Origin: Oegoconia quadripuncta
Taxonomy: Eukaryota; Arthropoda; Insecta; Lepidoptera; Autostichidae
Assembly (NCBI GenBank): GCA_949316235.1
Contig: OX438754.1
Coordinates: 310,001-374,000, forward strand
Length of the DNA: 64,000 bases
Direction: 5' to 3'
Shown here: positions 44,332-55,953 of the stretch, piece by piece
Numbering within the stretch: the stretch's first letter is position 1
How the letters are laid out: each line of letters opens with the position of its first letter
Notes under the pieces: model-generated
The model's database searches: none
Told to the model about the DNA's origin: nothing
The model's input: only the letters and a program-made list of their open reading frames with translations
Position numbers and translations under genes: made by a program

Positions 44332-44335
44332 GAAT

Positions 44336-44548
44336 TAGGCGGCAAACGAGCATGCGGGTCACCTGATGGAAAGCAATCACCGCCGCCCATGGGCACCCGC
44401 AACACCAAAAGGGTCACAGATGCGTTGCCGGCCTTTGAGGAAGGTGTAGGCTCGTTTCTTGAAGGTTCCAATGTCGTACTCGTTCGGGAATACCGCTGCA
44501 GGAAGTCCGTTCCACAGGGTGGTCGTGCGTGGCAAGAAGTTTATTAGA
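44336..44548 (-). mobile_element. LINE-Z tail without poly-A
   Basis: GGCGGCAAACGAGCATGCGG to CCGTTCCACAGGGTGGTCGT. It extends further 5' than the other LINE-Z copies at this end. Confidence 0.72.
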
Positions 44549-45349
44549 TTATTACATTAAAATTACCACTGTGAATTTCATTGCGTCGGAGAATATACTT
44601 AGAACGCGTGTAACTATTTTCAAAAAAATCGATCAAAAACTTCTTTATATTTAAGAAATATTTCGCCAAGGGCAAATATCATGACTCAATAAACTATTTT
44701 TTGTAAATTCTCTTAGGAGATCTTGTCATCTTCTACAACGCAATGAAGATCACGGTGGTAACGTTAATTTAATTTGTAGGTGTTGTAACTAAATATCTAA
44801 ACTATACCTAAAGTAAGCTACAGAATGATTAGAAAACATTTTCATTCAATTACTGATGAGTACTCTATCCTTTTACATAAAATCAGGAACTTTAAGATAG
44901 GAAGTTCCAACCAAAAGATTACGTATTTTTACTGGACATACTTAAGTTTGGTTGTAACACGTACCGTTTAAGTATTGCACATAATGAGGATGACATAGCA
45001 ATATGTAGACTTACTACGCTAACTGATTTAAAGCAATTTGTATGTTGTAGTCAATAATAAAAAAGAATTTAAGCGATGTTTTTTTGTAGTTGAACATAAT
45101 TTAATAAATAAATATAAATTATATGATAATGCAACACATACATATCAAGAAAGTGAAATTATATAAATTATTAGTTAGAGAAAGATATATTTATATATGA
45201 TTTGTACTGCATGTTAGTGTGAATAGGGGCCATAGCGAAAGAGGTATGTACTGTCCTTAATTTTTTATAAAATGATATCAAAAATTTTGGAGGTGGCAAC
45301 TTTACGAAAAATGACGTGTACTCAGCCGCAGCTGATTTTTTTATTAATA

Positions 45350-45512
45350 ATAAAAAAATAAATATTTCGGACACTAAACACCAATCATCTAGTACCAAAC
45401 TAAGCAAAGCTTGTACTATTTATACTTAGACATTTATCCCTCGCGGGATTTGAATCCGCAACCGTGGGTTTCGCTGACAGGGTCAATTTCACTACACCTG
45501 TAGGTCGTCAAT
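45350..45512 (-). mobile_element. SINE-C with internal deletion
   Basis: AAATAAATATTTCGGACACT at the tail, GTACCAAACTAAGCAAAGCT in the body and B-box complement GGATTTGAATCCGC near the head TTTCACTACACC. Confidence 0.75.
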
Positions 45513-46118
45513 TGATTGACAACTCAGTTGGTACCCCAAGGTTGCTTACGCGTGGAATTTTTGGTACTATTTTCGCTGCGAGTTTCTACGTCACATTTTT
45601 AATTCCAATAAAATTACTGTTTCCTTTTATATGCCCCCTGTTCACGTTACCATACGGTATATTATTTATATTAAAGAAGATTCCTTATTTAAGTCAATTA
45701 AAGTAGAACGAATAGCACTATATGTTACGTGCTTCATAGATTGTACAAATAGATTCCTATGCGATTGTCAGTTCACTCACACTACCAAGTGACCAAAGTA
45801 TACTTTAGATTGAATTTAAATATGTATTGAATAAATGTTGGTTGAAATAATTGAAAGATTTATAACATTGTAGTCGCTTCAAAAGCACAAACAAATAAAT
45901 ATATAAATATCTTTGTATGAATACAAAAATACCTGGGTGTATTGTATCGTACGAACTAGTGTCAGAGATTATTTTATATATAATTTTTAAGCTAAAGGTA
46001 ACACAAGTTAGTGGCTGTTGTAGTTTTGTATGCCTCGTTTTATAGTGCGGTATACTACCTATTATAAAATTCAGTTCCCCTAGCCATCTTACCATAAAAA
46101 AATACGCGTGTATATTTA
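45513..46118 (+). other. No gene supported
   Basis: A frame at 45464-45706 runs out of SINE-C into a hydrophobic stretch, with no start context, domain or splice partner. The rest is AT-rich. Confidence 0.45.
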
Positions 46119-46681
46119 GACATTGGAGTCCATTCCGACGTGATTTTCCCAAACTAAAGTAACCTAACCAAAAACAACTTTCAGATTGATACTATCGCGT
46201 CTTATTATCCCAGGAAGAAGAAGACAGCACTATTTTAAAACTGGTTTTACGTAGCAAAGTTACATAAGAATCAATACCACTGGAGTAGATTCTCTAAACT
46301 AAACTACCCAGAATCAAGTTTTAGACTGTTACTATCGTGTCTTATTATCCCAGGAAGAAAAAGACAGCACTACTTTAAAACTGGTTTTATGTAGCAAAGT
46401 CACATCAGAATCAATACCACTGGAGTAGATTCTCTAAACTAAACTACCCAAAATGAAGTTTTAGACTGTTACTATAGCGTCTTATTATCCCAGAAAGACA
46501 AAGACAGCACCACTTTAAAACTGGTTTTATGTAGCAAAGTCACATCAGAATCGACAACATAGTAGTAGATTCAGACGTGATTTCTTTAAATGAAACTAAA
46601 GTAAAACAAGTGCTGACTGGTAATGACGCCCGTCTTATTGAAACAGGTTTTAGTTTCGTTATCAGAATTGACACCAATGTC
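46119..46681. mobile_element. MITE-5 with three 140-bp internal tandem units
   Basis: Ends GACATTGGAGTCCATTCC and its near complement ATTGACACCAATGTC lie beside TA on both sides. Inside, 46157-46575 holds three units with a 140-bp period (TCTCTAAACTAAACTACCCA at 46291 and 46431). The units share CTTTAAAACTGGTTTTA with MITE-4. Confidence 0.8.
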
Positions 46682-49600
46682 TAAAAATTGTTTGAACATA
46701 AACAGATGTCCCTTAAATGTGAATTTCCCTTTATATGAACATGTACCACTGTCGGTTACCTTGGTAATACTATAGCAATCGTTAAATAGGTACTTCGTCG
46801 CTACCGCCGCAAAGGTACGAATTTCACAAAAACGGTCAAAATAATTTTAATATACAGGAATTAAACATAAAAGTTTGGCTTATTGGCATAAGGCTTGTTT
46901 ATGGTTTTTGTGGTAAGACTGTAGTTGTTTTGGAATGATTTCAGCTTTGTCGGAAAGTAAAGATAGTGCGTACGATTAATTGCCTTTAACGCGGGTTTGC
47001 AATACATTGCTTGATTTTGAAATAGTCAAAAATTTTCAATTACCCATACAAAGTAAACCATTCTGAAATCACATTTAGTATATGGAAGTCCAAATAATTT
47101 TGCACTGAATTCAGCTATGGTTCCTAGTGGAAAGTTGTTCGTAATCAGGAGTGGAATCACCAGTAAACCAGTAAAAAGCGCTGCATAAAGTCCATTAATG
47201 CAAGTAAATTCAAATGAAATACGTAAATCAGAAATGCAAGCCCATTTTCTTTGCAGGGTTAACAAATGGTGTAATTCTGCTAGTTGTTAGGCATCTTACC
47301 TATGCTAGTGTGGGGAAAACTAATTTTAATGAGTCTGTACGTGTATTGGTGTTAATAGGCATTTCGTAATATATGTCTACCCCGACCCCGCCGGACGCTA
47401 GCCCGGAACATTTATCGTTGTTTCATATTGTAATTAATCGATGTTCAATTTGACGCTTTCGACGTTGTGAAAATGTTTGAGAAACTGTACTAACATATTA
47501 ATTAGGTGAAATTGAAGAGTAGTGAAGCTTTTGAATTGTTTTGATGAGAGATTTATTAATATATATATGTACTTATATGTCGCTATATCTTAGGCAATAG
47601 TAGTTTGGGATTGCGTAGAGTTTTGAAACCAAATATTTTATGTGATTTATAAATCACCTGCCTATATTATATATTATAAATTATCCTTCGCTAAGACTAC
47701 AAATACGGATACATATCATGTCTATGTGACTTATCTTAACCATATCATATATTATATGTATAACATAATCATAGTATTTAGTGTGAAATGGAAACGTATA
47801 ATTATTTTTAAGGGTAGCTATAGGTATCGTTGTTGTTCTTCGACGTTGCTCTCTAATATATCTGCCTTCTAAATCAGAATATAATATATTCAGAATATAA
47901 TTATATATATTATATTATAGAGAATAATTTAAATTGTTACAAAGTTGATGAAATCGCCTAAAACTTCGTGATTTACTGATAATACAGATTTGTATTGCAT
48001 GGAATTTAACAAATATATGAATCAGAACTTGAAGGTCTGAATATTAAAAACAATATACTAATGTGTCAAGTAGTGTTAAGTAAATCAAGTATTTAATTAC
48101 AGATTATAATAAAAAAAAATTGAGAAATATATAAAATGAGCCGACTTTTATATGTCGATATTACCTGACATTATCAGTAGTATTGTGTGAAATATTTCAA
48201 CATCTAAAGCAGGGGTGGGCAATCTTTTTTCCTGTGGAGACAGAAAAACGTAATAAATTTCACGGGCCATAACTACAATAAAGAATGCATTTTGGCTCGG
48301 ATTTTTATTATTTATAATAAAGTTAGAATCTGTGACAAATATAACTGATTTTCATTGGGCCTGATGTAAGCTAAGATGTTACTTTTAATAGCGAGAATAA
48401 ATCGTCAGGTACCTTACTTCTAAGGCAGTTTTTCCGTGTCTCCACGATTGAAAGAATACCATAACAAGCTCTTACTTTTGAAGGGACGGTAGTGAGATGG
48501 AAAGTCACCCATGGTGTGAGTAAAGCTAGAAGTCATTTTTTTATATTATATTTTGCCGTGACAATCTGTCATGACAGTATATTATTTATCGTTATACCAC
48601 ATAGTGGTTATGAATGTCAATTGGGTAATATTCTGCAGGTCCTATCCAATAAAAAATTGTATAACTTAAGTTATGTCATATTGTAATTAAGCGATTTGGA
48701 CTGTTTGTAACGAAACATATCAATATACAAATAATTATCTTTATTTAATACTTAATAAGAATGGCATATTTGCCTGTCGCTTGTGACTATTTGCAACTAT
48801 ATGAGTGTATCTGCTGGTTCATTAACTTTATAACCTATGTATTTATAACTTATACAAGGTTATTTATTGTATACCTTAAACTTATAATGTCTGGTCAAAA
48901 ACAAGTTTAGAATCGATTACGGCTATAAAAATATGGGGATATTTTTTTTTCTTAATTATTTATCTAATTATGGAATGATAAACACCCTACAAGCGGAAAC
49001 ATAACAGTAACTAAATTAGCAACAATATTTTATTTTTTCTAGATTACAAAATATATCGTCACTTTCATGTGACGTCACGGGTCAATTATAAAAAAAATAT
49101 ATGATCCTATTTTGGTGTATCGGCTTTTTGGTACACAAAATATAACCTTGTATACTTAGAAATTATAAGAAATATAAAGGGTTAATTGTAAATTCCAGGT
49201 GAGTTGACTTTAAATATAAATAAATGAAAGAACAGGAATGATTCAAATATATTTCTGAGAACAACATTGCATTTAAAAACTGCAAAACTGTGATTTTCTG
49301 TGGTCAATTTAAAATTTAACTCATCTACCTATACCTGTATGACTCTGGACATATCGATATATTTATTTATTGCAATAAATATTATATTACAGAGGCTACT
49401 ATATTAGAAAGCGATCAGTCCACTGTTAGTTAGTAGATATACCTACTATTGACTTATTCCTAGTTCTTGTTGATCATTTGGAAAAAATGTGAAAAAAAAT
49501 GTGTACTTTTGTGAATTCGCCGCTCGTTGCGGGCGGCTATAATAAATGAATATAGTATGTTGATGACAATGTGTCCTGGTTCGTTATTGTTGCCCCAACC

Positions 49601-49916
49601 TCCTCTGCAATCACTCAATCAATTTTTCGTTGGAAATGATTAACTAATGGAACTTAGATTCTAACCAATAACTTATTGATTCCAATCTAATTCAACCTAG
49701 AGTTCATACAAAATTTCACAAAAGTTTTATTTCGTAAGAAAAAACATTTGAAATGTTTTTGTTTACAACAAAGTGGTATATCTTCAGCAAATTAACCAAT
49801 TTATTGGTGTGTCTTGGACAAGGTGAGATGAAAATAATACAATCGTAATCATTATTTACAAAATATTTAATTTTTACAAAAGTTTTTGGTTCTTAAACTA
49901 AATTTTTGTACAATTC
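46682..49916 (+). other. Intergenic AT-rich stretch, one MITE-2 fragment
   Basis: 47028-47180 matches part of MITE-2 (AGCTATGGTTCCTAGTGGAA). Otherwise about 3 kb of very AT-rich sequence with no gene or family recognised; short AT palindromes lie near 47875-47930. Confidence 0.5.
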
Positions 49917-49948
49917 TTTATTACAATTAAATAATTAATACTTTTATT
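49917..49948 (-). other. Candidate poly-A signals of the resilin-like gene
   Basis: TTTATT at 49917-49922 and 49943-49948 read AATAAA on the minus strand, about 410-440 bases past the stop codon. Which one is used cannot be told. Confidence 0.45.
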
Positions 49949-50355
49949 CGTTACATTCCACTTCACGAGTCAGACCTTAGTCGTAAGAGTCAGACCGACA
50001 GTCACGATGACAGACAGTAACACAAAGAACGACACTTAATAAATAGAGAGACTACGATCACTCAAACTGTAGGAATACTTCAGAAAACGAAGCTAAATCG
50101 TTACCCTACTGAAGTTTGAGACTTACTAAGAACAGTGAGTTTATGTTAGAGGAAATTCAAGCTGTAATCCATTTGTTGACGACCATAAGAAGTAATGAGT
50201 ACAAAATTAGTTGAACGTTTACATTAAACTTTATGATGATAAAGTCCAGGGTCCTTCCCAGTTAGAAGCACCACTGACATTTTGAAGGTACAAATGGATG
50301 AACAGCAAGTTGACTAACATAGGATCCTTAAAGGAGAAGGAATTTCAATGATTTT

Positions 50356-51878
50356 CTAATACACGTAACCGCCGTTGGAGTCATAACTTTGGTTAATGGT
50401 GGCGGGGACACCGCCGCCCGAGCCATGGCCGCCGGAGTAACCACCAGAAGAGAAACCGCCGCCGCCGCCGCCGCTAGAGTGACCACCAGAGTATCCACCA
50501 CCGCCTCCGCCAGAGTGGCCACCTCCAGAATATCCACCGCCGCCCCCGCTAGAATGGCCACCAGAGTATCCACCGCCGCCCCCGCTAGAATGGCCACCAG
50601 AGTATCCACCGCCGCCCCCGCTAGAATGGCCACCAGAGTATCCACCGCCTCCTCCGCTAGAATGACCACCAGAGTAACCACCCCCGCCGCCAGAATGGCC
50701 ACCAGAGTAACCACCTCCGCCGCCGCTAGAATGGCCACCGGAGTAACCACCGCCGCCGCCGCTAGAATGTCCACCACCGCCGCTAGAGTGCCCACCAGAG
50801 TAGCCACCACCTCCGCCTCCACCAGAATGACCTCCGGATGAGAATCCGCCTCCTGAATGACCGCCAGAGGAGAAGCCACCGCCGCTGGGTGCACCGTAAC
50901 TGCTTGAAGGAGCGGAGGCCGGAGCACCATAGGAGTTAGAGGGTGCTGGGGCTCCATATGAGTTAGAAGGTGGAGGGGCTCCATAAGAGTTGGAAGGTGC
51001 AGGGGCGCCGTAACTGCCAGAAGGAGCTGACGGGGCACTACCACCGAAACCACTGCCGCTGCTGCTGAAGCCACTACTGCTGAAAGCGCTGCCACCGAAA
51101 CTGCCACCACCGTGACCAGAGGCAGATCCGCCTGAGGGGGCACCGTAGGATGACGAAGGTGCCGGAGCGCCATAAGAAGATGATGGCGCTGGGGCTCCAT
51201 AAGAACTGGAAGGTGGAGATGGTGCACCGTACGAGCTAGATGGTGGAGAGGGAGCTCCATAAGAGCTAGATGGTGGGGATGGGGCGCCGTAAGAGCTAGA
51301 TGGTGGAGATGGGGCTCCATAAGAACTGGATGGCGGAGATGGAGCACCATAAGAGCTAGAAGGCGGAGGTGCACCATAAGAATTAGACGGTTTAGGAGCA
51401 GGGGCCCCATATGAACTAGATGGCTTAGGAGCTGGAGCTCCATAAGAACTAGACGGCTTAGGTGCAGGAGCGCCATAGCTATTCGATGGTTTAGGCGCAC
51501 CGTATGACGTCGAAGGTCCAGTCGGGACTCCGTAGCTGGTCGCTGGCGGTCTCGCTGGAGCGCCATAAGAGCTGGAAGGCTTCGGTGCTCCGTAGCTTGA
51601 AGACGGGCGTGGAGCGGGGGCACCATAACTTGATGACGGTGGGGGCGCGCCGTAGCTTGAAGACGGTGGAGGTGCGCCATAGCTTGAAGACGGTGGGGGC
51701 GCGCCGTAGCTGGAACTTGGAGGGGCACCGTAGCTTGATGAAGGCTTCGGCGGCGCTCCATAGCCCGACGACGGTTTAGGTGGGGCTCCGTAGCTGTTCG
51801 ACGGCCGAGGGGCGCCGTATGAGGAGGAGGGGCGTCCACCTCCGGATGTTGGCGGCAGGTACGATGAACTCAGCGGCG
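50356..51878 (-). CDS. Resilin-like elastic repeat protein, last exon
   Basis: The frame reads 506 codons to TAG at 50356-50358. After APLSSSYLPPTSGGGRP come 28 YGAP repeats and one YGVP, mostly P-S-S-S-Y-G-A-P with K-P, S-P or A-P linkers (to about residue 330), a Ser/Gly/Phe spacer (GHGGGSFGGSAFSSSGF), then about eight YSGGHSSGGGGG repeats with a 36-bp DNA period and the end INQSYDSNGGYVY. Both SYLPP after the leader and PSSSYGAP are hallmarks of resilin, an elastic cuticle protein cross-linked through tyrosines. No Rebers-Riddiford chitin-binding domain is present, so it is not a standard pro-resilin. The acceptor CTGTCCATAG at 51879 fits the donor phase of the leader exon; AAAAG at 51900 also fits and would add seven residues; CATAG at 51937 is the wrong phase. 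Confidence 0.85.
50430..50790 (-). repeat. 36-bp minisatellite encoding YSGGHSSGGGGG
   Basis: Near-exact 36-bp units, for example GCTAGAATGG at 50548, 50584 and 50620, encode the C-terminal glycine-rich domain. Copy number is likely to vary between alleles and to be hard to assemble. Confidence 0.85.
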
Positions 51879-52266
51879 CTATGGACAGAGGAATGGGCGC
51901 TTTTGAATCGTAGTAGTTTGGATGTTGGAGCCTCTTCTATGAGATTGAGCGGAGACAGTCACTGAATTGTGTATTAAATGTGTATTACCAATGTCGAATT
52001 TCAGATTTGATTCCTGGGTACATGTTTACTAGTCATTTGCAGCTAAAAGTAGGTATATTTTCACGGTCCCTAGCGCGCTGGATCTATTGCGTGTGTAAGT
52101 CACGGGTAGTGTTGTCAGAACATAAAATTTATTTTATTTTATTCTCTTGGGTAACCCAACAGCTGTTTTACAAATTATCACTTAAACTAAGAAACTGAAA
52201 GCCAATTAGAGGTTTCCACCGATAGAACCTACTTAAACTTAATAAAAAATAAAAAAAACTATACAT
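51879..52266 (-). other. Intron of the resilin-like gene, proximal part
   Basis: Begins (minus strand upstream side) with the frame RLQHPNYYDSKAPIPLSI, still open from 51936, which could be coding if a different acceptor is used. Beyond that nothing is recognised. Confidence 0.4.
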
Positions 52267-52309
52267 TTGATTGAGGTCAATACGAACCCATCGTGCATAA
52301 AAAAAAAAC
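52267..52309 (+). mobile_element. SINE-A tail only
   Basis: TGATTGAGGTCAATACGAAC and GTGCATAAAAAAAAA: the last 40 bases of SINE-A, an extreme 5' truncation. Confidence 0.75.
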
Positions 52310-53206
52310 ATTGCAATCAGAAAACGGTTGGAAAAAATAATGTAATTATAAACAATCTATAGATGGGATATCCTTGCATCGCCAATCTAAAAACAACAAA
52401 ATAAACATAAAAAGGGGTGAAGGGGGGTGACTGAAAAACAGCAAAGCTGATGTCACTCCCTTTTGCCTTGACTATTCAAAATTCTTACTATGTCAATAAC
52501 ATTAAGTTAAATGGGAATTAAGGCAATAAATATTTTTATTATTATTATTATAAAATCTTCTTCGATCTTTTTGCATCGGCGATTACCTTGCGAAGTTAGT
52601 TTATTGCGCACGGATTATTATAAATTCTCAGTGCCAACTTGTTTTCGTAGGTTCCGTAGTCAACAAGGAACCCTCTGTCTGTCTGTACAAAGCTTGGATC
52701 GGTTTAAGAAATATTAAACTTTAAAGTGCTAATTTTTGTTAGAGCCAAGTGTCCGCCTCCTAATTCTTTTGGTTGGTTTTGGGTACGTGAAAAAATTCAT
52801 AGTAGATTTTATTAGTAATACCTAGTCGAAAAAAGTGTATAAAGGTACTTTCCTTTAAAAGTTATATATCAAATAGCGACAAAGGACCGCTACACTGCGC
52901 GTGGTCCGACACGCACTTGGCCGGTTTTTGGACTGTGATTTTGGTGTTCTTAAGACATGATACACCAAACAGTAGCTAACTTTGCTTATAGACTAATCCG
53001 GTCGTTGGCCCATATAACTAAGCCACGCCTCGCGGATTACAAACAAGGCGAGTTGTGTTGCAAATGTTGGTGTGAATTTGTCTGTTTGTCCCGTAATTGT
53101 TTGATGTATCATGTGTATACATACAATACATTTCGACACTTGAGTCAACAGCTCCCGCGGCTAAATTGAAGGTGAAGACGCGCTGACCTGAGAACTTTGC
53201 TAATGG
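52310..53206 (+). other. Intron sequence, nothing assigned
   Basis: A segment near 52560-52930 (AGGTTCCGTAGTCAACAAGG, CGACACGCACTTGGCCGGTT) looks like an old dispersed repeat. No exon found. Confidence 0.4.
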
Positions 53207-53510
53207 TTTTTTTTATGTATAACGGGCAAGGCATTTGAACTTAATCACAGAAGGTGGAAGCGTATACTGACCCGGAAAACCCATCGTCTTATTTGGGGGA
53301 CTGGCTATCTTATCTCTGATAACCGGAACACACCAATGCTATTAATATTGGTATTTGGCGGCAGAAAGCGTCAGACTTAAATAAGATGGTGGTCGCTGGC
53401 AAGGCGGATATTTAAGATGTCCTACCACCAACCAAACCGGTAACTAAAACATGTACCCTGCTAGGGATCGAACCCGCAACCTCCGATTCGTAACCCCACG
53501 TTGTTTACAT
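53207..53510 (-). mobile_element. SINE-A, diverged, nearly full length
   Basis: Poly-T at 53207-53214, body with AACCGGAACACACCAATGCT, B-box complement GGGATCGAACCCGC, head lost after TTGTTTACAT. Confidence 0.85.
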
Positions 53511-54242
53511 CATTAGTGTTACGAATTTCACACTGTATGTACAGTCGATAGCGCAACGACCTCTAACTACCAGTATACGAGTATGCTGGACATACATACA
53601 TATGCTCACGCCTGTTTCCCGTTGAAGTAGGTAGATACTATTGGTTTTCACTTGCGTTCAACATCCTGAATACTGACATACTACGTGAAAGTCGCCGACA
53701 TAGCCTAGCGGATTAATTTGTCCAAGTGGTAATGGGCAGGGCACATAGTTCGAAGAACGACCTGCACTAGGCATGTTGGGAGAAGATAAACGGCAGCTGT
53801 GTCCTGATCGAGGGTTTATATATGTTGCACCGATTGGAAGAGAAAGAAATATGGCCAGTATATATACATTTAGATTGTATGTCATTTCATTCTTAATGTA
53901 ACTAGCCCTGTAGGACTAACTATGGCGCCGACTGTACGTCCTTTCTATTCGAGAATATTACACTTTACGTTTAATTGCAATGTAACGGTCATTACTACAA
54001 ACATGTGCGATACCGAACTATGATTACGTCACGTGACCATGACGTTACGCTGAGATGATTACGAGAGGATGACCCAGTGAACATTTAGCTTCGTTTCGTT
54101 GACCTCTTCCGTTTATTAATTATAGATTATATATAAAAACAAAGTTATTAATAACGGGGGAAAAGTGTTAAATAACTGTTGATTTATTTATGCATTTGTA
54201 TATTTGTGTAGGTAATTTGTTTATAATAATAGTTAATTATAT
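53511..54242 (+). other. Intron sequence, nothing recognised
   Basis: No repeat family or exon identified. A 75-codon minus frame at 53658-53885 lacks any support. Confidence 0.4.
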
Positions 54243-54485
54243 AGAGTAGTTCCCGCGGGATAAAGAAATTAAACATAAACATTTCTTTGTTTGTTTTTTG
54301 CTCAATAACGGCGAAAAGGATGAACGGATTTGGATGACATTTGGTATATAAGTAGAACATACCCTGGATTAAGACATAGGATATTTTTTATCCCGATAAA
54401 GTAAGTAGTTTCCGCGGGATAAACAAATTAAACATATCCGCGAGAAACTAGTTCCACGCGGGATAAGCCGCGGGCGGAAAGCTAG
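54243..54485 (-). mobile_element. Lep1-type repeat fragment
   Basis: GCTCAATAACGGCGAAAAGG and GATGAACGGATTTGGATGAC are followed by CCGCGGGATAA words and GCCGCGGGCGGAAAGCTAG, the reverse of 15690-15920. Confidence 0.5.
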
Positions 54486-54499
54486 TTATAAATAAAACA

Positions 54500-54600
54500 A
54501 CTCATCATACAAACATTTGCCCTTAGCGGGATTCGAACCTGCGACCTCTAGACATACTGGTCACTGTCTCTAACCAATATACTAAATAGGTCGTCGACAG
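54500..54600 (-). mobile_element. SINE-B head fragment
   Basis: GCCCTTAGCGGGATTCGAAC with the B-box complement, to ACTAAATAGGTCGTCGACA. Confidence 0.78.
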
Positions 54601-54740
54601 CGTAGCTTTACGCTTGTTTGTGATTTATGTAATTGTATAAATTGCTTCAATGTTTATTTCCCGTTGCTAGTATACGCTCATCTCATAGTGGAGGCTCTCT
54701 TGGTGGTGAGTGGTAGATGGTAACTGACGGTAATGCTTAC

Positions 54741-54810
54741 CATCTCGCTTATAGTGCTTCCGGGGGGGTCTCGCCGCTGCCGTCGCCAGCAGCAGCAAAG
54801 CCGGCACCAG
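54741..54810 (-). CDS. Resilin-like gene, signal-peptide exon
   Basis: The acceptor TTTTTTCCCTTTCCAG ends at 54811 and the donor is ATG|GTAAGC at 54740 on the minus strand. It reads LVPALLLLATAAARPPRKHY then KRD and one base. A hydrophobic core followed by small residues fits a secretion signal without its start Met. Insect cuticle genes often keep the start codon and one or two residues in a tiny first exon before such an exon. Exit phase 1 fits the last exon at 51878. The link between the two exons is inferred from phase, strand and content; the first exon was not found. Confidence 0.65.
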
Positions 54811-54904
54811 CTGGAAAGGGAAAAAATAGATATTAACATAACGAATAACCTGGGCCCTCGAGTGTCTCTTATGAATGAAAAGTAAATCAATATATTAATA
54901 TATT

Positions 54905-55325
54905 CATCCCTATATATTTACGAAAACTTAATGTAGTAATGAAAGAAAAAAAACAAGAATCGTTTACAAAAAAATTAAATACAAGATATAAAAATAAACG
55001 CTATTTATATCATTGGTTTACTCAAAGGCACTAGAGGCATGTGCTTTTACTATAAGGTTCCAGTACACATTCAAATTTATCCTTTGAATAAATTCAAAAC
55101 CACCATAAAGCAGAAATTATTCAGTCTAATTATACAAATACAATAAATAATTTTCCTTGTATTGTCGAATCAGAAATTGTGACCCAACCTACTTAAAACA
55201 TCCTTGCGTTTCTTGCTCGTCCTTCTCTAGGGAGTTAGCTTTGTGATTGAGCAGTAGTTTTAGTAATTTAAAAATTAACAATTTAACTTATACCGGAAGA
55301 GTTTTTTTAGAAAAAATAGAGCATA
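54905..55325 (+). mobile_element. LINE-J tail, decayed
   Basis: TTACGAAAACTTAATGTAGT at the start matches 371-398; the 3' UTR block TTTCTTGCTCGTCCTTCTCT and TTGTGATTGAGCAGTAG follow. Coding part has frameshifts. Confidence 0.75.
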
Positions 55326-55360
55326 TTAGTTAAGTGAAATAGAAGTTATTGCCATAGGTC

Positions 55361-55437
55361 GGCCGGCCGGCCGGCAACGCATCTGTGACACTTTTGGTGT
55401 TGCGGGTGTCGTTTGCCGCTCTCTCATAAAAAAAAAA
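55361..55437 (+). mobile_element. LINE-Z tail fragment with poly-A
   Basis: GGCAACGCATCTGTGACACT to GCCGCTCTCTCATAAAAAAA. It is preceded by a (GGCC/CCGG) palindromic run at 55359-55374. Confidence 0.75.
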
Positions 55438-55765
55438 GGTAGTTTTTTTTTTTCAAAAACGCACACGCCGTTCGTATATTGATATACGACTGGCGTGAAT
55501 CCTATCATGCGAAATTTATTTGAACTCATATTTTTCTTTATTTATTTAATTTAATGATGTAATTACGTAGAATAGGCTACAAACGGGACCGTCAAATTAT
55601 ATTAAATGCGTGACACAATTAACGCTTTATTATATAATAGTTTTTAAAATAAATAAACTGCACATGCCACCTTCTATTCACTTACCTAATATACCTTACC
55701 TCACTTTTTTCCTTACGGTAAAAAAATCATGATACCGTCAAATGATTCTTTAAAATAAAATCAGA

Positions 55766-55953
55766 GGGCGGAGTGTGAGTTTCCTTTCGACTTAACTTTA
55801 CTACCGCGTTCATATTTATGTGACGATTTGTACGGAGAAATGTGCAGCGCCTCTAGCGGATAGTTTGCAAAACGATTTTTTTCATAGGGACTTTTTTTGT
55901 AAACACGGTGGTAAAGTTAAAAACGAGACAAAACTCACACTTCGCACCAAAGA
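55766..55953. mobile_element. MITE-3 foldback copy 3
   Basis: AGGGCGGAGTGTGAGTTTCC on the left and CAAAACTCACACTTCGC on the right; the core is GCAGCGCCTCTAGCGGATAG, in the orientation opposite to the other copies. Confidence 0.8.

Larger units (their letters stand above)
43716..44936. mobile_element. Foldback-X copy 3 with three nested insertions
   Basis: Bounded by TCCAGTAA and TTACTGGA. SINE-A (43804-44106), hairpin MITE-8 (44185-44331) and LINE-Z (44336-44548) interrupt it. Without them about 560 bp remain. It begins 316 bp after the ChT stop and may lie in its 3' UTR. Confidence 0.75.

Noticed and set aside
45464..45706. 80-codon hydrophobic frame
   Set aside because: It starts inside a SINE-C and has no domain, signal or conservation argument.
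50328..51839. A 503-codon frame on the minus strand rich in Leu, Val, Ala and His
   Set aside because: It is the off-frame reading of the resilin-like repeats. The true frame gives PSSSYGAP and YSGGHSSG repeats and a sensible end; the repeat codons simply lack stops in this other frame.
50389..51965. Plus-strand open frames of 150, 91 and 61 codons
   Set aside because: Antisense shadows of the same repetitive exon, with no start or splice context.
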